Shown: positions 60,331-64,000 of the stretch, in pieces
How positions within the stretch are numbered: the stretch's first letter is position 1
Layout: the number at the start of each line of letters is the position of its first letter
Notes under the pieces: model-generated
What the model saw: the letters and a program-made list of their open reading frames with translations, nothing else
Told to the model about the DNA's origin: nothing
The model's database searches: none
Source: CAZFBA01 sp964517135
GTDB taxonomy: Bacteria; Cyanobacteriota; Vampirovibrionia; JBFMGH01
Direction of reading: 5' to 3'
DNA length: 64,000 bases
NCBI GenBank assembly: GCA_964517135.1
Contig: CAZFBA010000004.1
Location: 1 to 64,000 of the forward strand
Position numbers and translations under genes: made by a program

Positions 60331-60879
60331 TTATTCGTTTTGTTCAACAGCTATAAAGTTCTCTTTTTTCAGTGGCTGCACAACTTCAAGGCCTTCTCCG
60401 CCAAGCATTTCTAACTGGTTGCCATCAATGTCAAGATATATTTTTCTAACAGGTTCAGCATCAAGAGCCGTTAAACTTAGTTCTTTTAGTCTGCTAATCA
60501 TACTGTTAGAACCGCCACCGGAAGCAAACTGCTTATTAAGATTAATTCTTACCTCTCCAGCTTTTTCTTCTATGCTGATAACTTTTGTACCAACAGGTAT
60601 TTCACTGAAAAAGCCTTTGTCTTTTTCTTCTTCTGATGGGCCTTCCATCAATTCTGCTATGCTATATGAAAGAGGATTTTGACCTTTTGGCAAAACTCTT
60701 TTAACTGGCTCTACAATAACATCTGCACCAGACATTTTGCTAAAATATACCTGCACCTCGTCTTTTTGAGGTGGTCTATTCATTAAACTGGCTATGATTA
60801 ATACAATGATCACTATGGCAATGCCTGCTAACATTGTTAATAAAATTCTTGTTCTTTTTATTTTCTTTTCATCTCTCAA
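60331..60879 (-). CDS. GerMN-domain protein, membrane-anchored
   Basis: An N-terminal transmembrane segment (about 11-31) precedes a GerMN domain (about 40-165: VQVYFSKMSGADVIVEPVKR, LMEGPSEEEKDKGFFSEIPVGT, VRINLNKQFASGGGSNS). The domain is named from Bacillus GerM but occurs widely in non-sporulating bacteria, often with peptidoglycan-related partners. The start is a TTG at 60879 supported by GAGG. Likely periplasmic. Monocistronic. Confidence 0.82.
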   Translation of the reverse strand: MRDEKKIKRTRILLTMLAGIAIVIIVLIIASLMNRPPQKDEVQVYFSKMSGADVIVEPVKRVLPKGQNPLSYSIAELMEGPSEEEKDKGFFSEIPVGTKVISIEEKAGEVRINLNKQFASGGGSNSMISRLKELSLTALDAEPVRKIYLDIDGNQLEMLGGEGLEVVQPLKKENFIAVEQNE

Positions 60880-61542
60880 AATTCGTTACCTCATACTCTG
60901 CTAAATTATTACAATAAAAATAAATTTCCGTAAATGAATTTAATTTTGCCCTTTAAAAATAGTTTTTGCTATTCACTAATATTTTATCAAACTCGATGTT
61001 GAGTGCAATTTTGGATTTTAAGAAATTCAAAAACCTTAAAATAATACCCCGCTCTCTGTGGCCTTTTCAGCCAGCTCAAATTAAGAAATGTTGCAATCAG
61101 TAAAAATTATGTTTATTTCTACCCTCTTCGTGGAACATTAGTTTTAAGGGTTGATATGAAATAAGTTTCCTTTCTTATTCCTTCTCTTCTTTACTATGTG
61201 TGTGATTATAGTAGGATACCGCAGAAGCGGTATTTTTTTGTCTGCGTAGAAAGGTTTTTATGTTTTAAGAGGATCTATAATCAACAATTACCTGATATAT
61301 AGATTCTATGGTCATCAAATACCACTACTATATAAAACAAGTACAACTCATCAGCGTTTAACCTCTCCCCTGTTCGTGCTATACTATCTTCTAAAAGATA
61401 TCATTGAAAGCTAAAATGCCTTAATATCAAGGAAATTGATCTTTTCTGCCTTTTATGTCTACTTTCTGATAACTTTATGGCATATTGATATCTAAAAGTA
61501 CTTTAATTACAACATTTTTAGCTTTTTACAAAGGGGATAACT
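60880..61542. other. 660-bp spacer with an orphan terminator
   Basis: Contains no credible reading frame. At 61216-61239 ATACCGC-agaa-GCGGTAT is followed by seven T, a strong plus-strand terminator with no gene before it. The 330 bases before it include GC-richer, possibly structured DNA (61048-61075 and 61117-61150), so a small RNA could lie here. I could not match it to 6S, SRP or RNase P RNA. Confidence 0.45.
61216..61239 (+). terminator. Orphan intrinsic terminator
   Basis: Stem of 7 bp with a GNRA-like AGAA loop and seven T. No coding gene upstream on this strand for more than 3 kb. Confidence 0.75.
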
Positions 61543-62679
61543 ATGAAATTTCTGGTTCTTGGCGTAGGTATGATGGGGTATGCATGTATTTTTGACCTCT
61601 TAAATTCAGATGGCATAGAAAGAGTTACAGCAGTCGATATCAACCAGCAAAACCTGGATAATCTCTCAAAAATTACTGATTCGAAGATACTCAAAAGAGT
61701 AAATCTTGATATAAAAGATACATCAAAACTGTCTGAACTTATGAAAGACCACGATGTAGTAATTTCAGTCATTAGCTATAAACTTAACTATGAATTGACA
61801 GAACTTGCCATAGAAAATAACTGTCATTTCTGTGACCTGGGCGGTAATAACACCATCGTAGAAAAGCAGTATACTCTTCATAATAAGGCTCAAAAGAATA
61901 ATGTTACAGTAATTCCTGACTGTGGTCTTGCTCCTGGTGTTGTATCAAATCTTGCAGCCCTTATTATAAGCCGGTTCGATACGGTAAATACCCTGAAACT
62001 TCGAGTAGGAGGGCTGCCACAAAAACCTGAACCACCTCTCAACTATGCAAAATTCTTCTCACCAGAAGGACTTATTAATGAATACTTTGAAATACCTGTC
62101 ATGGTCAGAAATCATGAAATAATTGAAGCTGAGCCACTTGGTGACCTTGAAACACTTTTCTTTGACGATTTCCCTGAACTGGAAGCATTCAATACATCCG
62201 GGGGGACCTCAACACTGCCAAAAAACTTTAGAACTAAAGTTAAAAACCTGGATTACAAAACAATCCGATATGCTGGCCACTGTAATAAGATAAAAATTCT
62301 CTATGAGCTGGGCCTGATGGATTATAAACCTGTTAAAGTTGCAGGAGTTGAGATAGCACCAAGAGAAATACTTATGTATTTGCTGGAAAAGATCCTCCCC
62401 GACAACCCTGAAGACGTTATTTTACTAAGAGTGCAGGGCAGTGGTATGAAAGATGGCGAAAACTTAACCACCACAATAGAAATTGTTGACTATTATGATA
62501 AAAAAAGTAATATATCAGCAATGATGAGAATGACCTCTTATCCTCTTTCAATCATAGCTCAAATGCTGGCAAGGGGTGACGTAAAAGACAAAGGTGTAAG
62601 ACCTTCTGAGCTGGTTGTAGATTTTAAAATGCTTATAGAAGAGCTGAAAAAGCGACAGGTAAATATTAAGATCTACTGA
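61543..62679 (+). CDS. Saccharopine-dehydrogenase-family protein
   Basis: NAD(P)-dependent oxidoreductase. The N-terminal Rossmann motif is LGVGMMG (6-12) with VDINQQNL after strand 2; VISVISYKLNYEL and CDLGGNNTIV are family signatures, as is IPDCGLAPGVVSNLA. Length 378 and organisation are close to lysine 6-dehydrogenase and saccharopine reductase. Acts on lysine-related amino acids in known cases; the substrate here is unknown. AAAGGGGATAACT precedes the ATG. Monocistronic with terminator. Confidence 0.87.
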   Translation: MKFLVLGVGMMGYACIFDLLNSDGIERVTAVDINQQNLDNLSKITDSKILKRVNLDIKDTSKLSELMKDHDVVISVISYKLNYELTELAIENNCHFCDLGGNNTIVEKQYTLHNKAQKNNVTVIPDCGLAPGVVSNLAALIISRFDTVNTLKLRVGGLPQKPEPPLNYAKFFSPEGLINEYFEIPVMVRNHEIIEAEPLGDLETLFFDDFPELEAFNTSGGTSTLPKNFRTKVKNLDYKTIRYAGHCNKIKILYELGLMDYKPVKVAGVEIAPREILMYLLEKILPDNPEDVILLRVQGSGMKDGENLTTTIEIVDYYDKKSNISAMMRMTSYPLSIIAQMLARGDVKDKGVRPSELVVDFKMLIEELKKRQVNIKIY

Positions 62680-62719
62680 TTTCAAAGGTAAATAGCTATA
62701 ATTGTTTTATATCAAGACA

Positions 62720-62741
62720 TCTGGCCAATTATTTGGCCAGA
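62720..62741 (+). terminator. Hairpin after the saccharopine-dehydrogenase-like gene
   Basis: TCTGGCCAA / TTGGCCAGA with a 4-base loop, 41 bp after the stop. The T-tract is weak, so termination efficiency is uncertain. Confidence 0.6.
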
Positions 62742-62923
62742 GTTGTTATTGTGAGGAGCTTTTTTAAATATTAATAAATGTAAAATTTTTTCGAACAATT
62801 TAACCACACATATCACAAAACGCCAATCGTTTGTTTTTATGCATATACAAGACATTACACACAAAATCTCACCACACGCAAAAACTGTATACTTACTACA
62901 ACACATATTTAGGATACCTGGCT

Positions 62924-63691
62924 ATGGATAAAATAATAAGTTATTCACCGGTTCGAAACACCGTAAAGCAAAACTGGGACTACGTGAAAGAGCTTGATGA
63001 AACAATCAAAGCTAAAGAATCTATTGCAGGCGCCTTATCTGAAAGGATGAAACTTTCGGCACGTTATCGTACCCAGTCAATGGCGATCCAGCATGGCACT
63101 GATGCACTTCTAAAAAGCCGCTGGGATGCCGATTTGTTTAAAGGAAATCTTCAAAAATTTAACCGATTAAATCAACTTGCAGGTAAAGCCGCTTCAGGCG
63201 CATCGGCTGTTACCTATGAAGGTCTTATTAACCACATACGCTCGGGGGGGGCGGTCAATTCTTTTAACTGGAAAGGTTTACTCAAAAGCAGGGGGTGGCA
63301 TCACGTTGATGGCCTTACCGGAGTCACTGAAGGATCAGCCAAAGCCCTCGGTAAAACAGTTGCAATGGGAGTTGCAAAATTCTTTATATTCCTTAATGGT
63401 TATAAAAAAGCCCAATTAGCTTATGACCGATCTCGAAAAGCCGGTAAAAACCCAATTGTTAGCGGAGCAAAAGCACTATTAACAGGCATTAAAGAAATAG
63501 GTAAATCGTTCCTGAGCTGGGAAATTGGTGCATTTGGTGCTGCTCTAATGACAGTGCTCTGCCCTGGTCTTGGTCTGGTGGGTTCTCTTGCTGGTGGTAT
63601 TTTACTGGGCGGGGTTTCAGGCTTTCTGCTTGAAAAATATCTTCCAGGGCCTAAAAAAAATGAGCAACCAGAAAAAAATCCTTTTGTATAA
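62924..63691 (+). CDS. Unknown protein with C-terminal membrane segments, 255 residues
   Basis: Not recognised. The frame opens at 62831, but the ATG at 62924 with AGGATA upstream fits better and removes a tyrosine-rich leader with no homologous look. The first half is helical and basic (NWDYVKELDETIKAKESIAGALSERMK); the last 70 residues contain two hydrophobic segments (WEIGAFGAALMTVLCPGLGLVG and LAGGILLGGVSGFLL) ending in a polar tail. It is probably tail-anchored or inserts by a hairpin. Monocistronic, followed by a terminator. Confidence 0.7.
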   Translation: MDKIISYSPVRNTVKQNWDYVKELDETIKAKESIAGALSERMKLSARYRTQSMAIQHGTDALLKSRWDADLFKGNLQKFNRLNQLAGKAASGASAVTYEGLINHIRSGGAVNSFNWKGLLKSRGWHHVDGLTGVTEGSAKALGKTVAMGVAKFFIFLNGYKKAQLAYDRSRKAGKNPIVSGAKALLTGIKEIGKSFLSWEIGAFGAALMTVLCPGLGLVGSLAGGILLGGVSGFLLEKYLPGPKKNEQPEKNPFV

Positions 63692-63716
63692 AACTTATCA
63701 AGACTTAATAAACATT

Positions 63717-63741
63717 AAAAGGGGCTATATAGCCCCTTTTT
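63717..63741 (+). terminator. Strong intrinsic terminator
   Basis: AAAAGGGGCTA / TAGCCCCTTTT (11 bp, 2-base loop) with terminal T. Ends the 62924 transcript. The remaining 63742-64000 shows no feature. Confidence 0.9.
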
Positions 63742-64000
63742 CAAGGTTAATGCATAATTTAAAAATTTCCTGATTACCTTAGTATGTATTAGCCTTTTTA
63801 TGTGGTTTTATAATATTTTATTTTCTGTTAAAGGCCATCTGAAAAGTATTTTCAAATTTAAAAACCTGTTTAACCTAACCTATAAGCTATTCTGGAATTA
63901 TTAATCTTCTATCAACTAAAATAAAGAAAAGGTAAAGATTTCAATTTCAGAAAATTCAACTTTCGAAGAGATTTTAAAAAAATTGCAGTTAGTCAAAATA

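Noticed and set aside
1..64000. Prophage, insertion sequence with transposase, or plasmid region
   Set aside because: No integrase, intact transposase, structural phage gene or replication initiator was recognised; the mobile signal is limited to short non-coding repeats.

Overview
The window is one AT-rich bacterial chromosome segment with about 50 genes in short operons on both strands. Several traits point to a diderm with an outer envelope: a filamentous-haemagglutinin-type secretion substrate, an MCE/MlaD-type lipid-transport subunit and lipoprotein signal peptides. It also carries a cyanobacterial-style minC-minD-minE operon, a DUF3352 protein, flagellar switch proteins FliM and FliY, and a Firmicutes-style ruvX-DUF1292 pair. 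No photosynthesis genes are present. This mix would fit a non-photosynthetic relative of cyanobacteria (Melainabacteria/Vampirovibrionia type) living at least partly anaerobically. That placement is inference; no rRNA or tRNA gene was recognised to test it.

Layout. 1-1000: a cluster of interspersed repeats. 1-8.4 kb: hutI, asnS, two unknown proteins and fliM-fliY. 9.6-17.7 kb: small unknown proteins, a lipoprotein, a class II aldolase, an erythromycin-esterase-like lipoprotein, an MCE protein and a DUF3352 protein. 18-21 kb: thiG, a DEDDh exonuclease and an FAD oxidoreductase. 21.3-25.8 kb: a compact nitrogenase-like operon (NifH-, NifD- and NifK-like proteins plus an unknown 255-residue protein). 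26-29.3 kb: an operon with a DUF4178 protein, a stand-alone ClpX-type zinc finger, a helical-repeat protein, ruvX and a DUF1292 protein. 29.4-37.2 kb: a glycosyltransferase, a methyltransferase and a giant TpsA-like adhesin. 37.8-43.2 kb: two small unknowns, a YifB/ComM ATPase and a HEAT-repeat protein with acidic tandem repeats interrupted by two assembly gaps. 43.3-47.7 kb: a metallocluster locus (two DUF5320 proteins, two NifX-family proteins, two ferredoxin-containing MinD-type ATPases, Mrp). 48.2-51.8 kb: family 4 uracil-DNA glycosylase, a ClC transporter and a CxxCxxCC protein. 52-64 kb: a nucleotidyltransferase, an isochorismatase-like hydrolase, Fur, TatA, a DUF2229 CoA-activase-like protein, MinC/D/E, a GerMN protein, a saccharopine-dehydrogenase-like protein and an unknown membrane protein.

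Two observations stand out. (1) The second NifX-family gene ends in an A-AAA-AAG heptamer. A GAGG motif lies 7 nt upstream of it and a perfect 10-bp hairpin begins 9 nt downstream. The -1 frame stays open for 111 codons and has no usable start codon of its own. This looks like a dnaX-type programmed -1 frameshift that adds a basic Gly/Arg/Gln-rich tail; a homopolymer error is the main rival explanation. (2) The nitrogenase-like operon keeps three cluster-ligand cysteines in the D-like subunit but only one in the K-like subunit. It has no nifB/E/N nearby. This pattern resembles a [4Fe-4S] reductase of the COR/DPOR type more than a dinitrogenase, and its substrate is unknown.

The intergenic space is rich in several dispersed repeat families, mostly built around perfect GC-rich hairpins. 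There are also several terminators or promoter-terminator pairs with no gene attached, which are candidate small RNAs.
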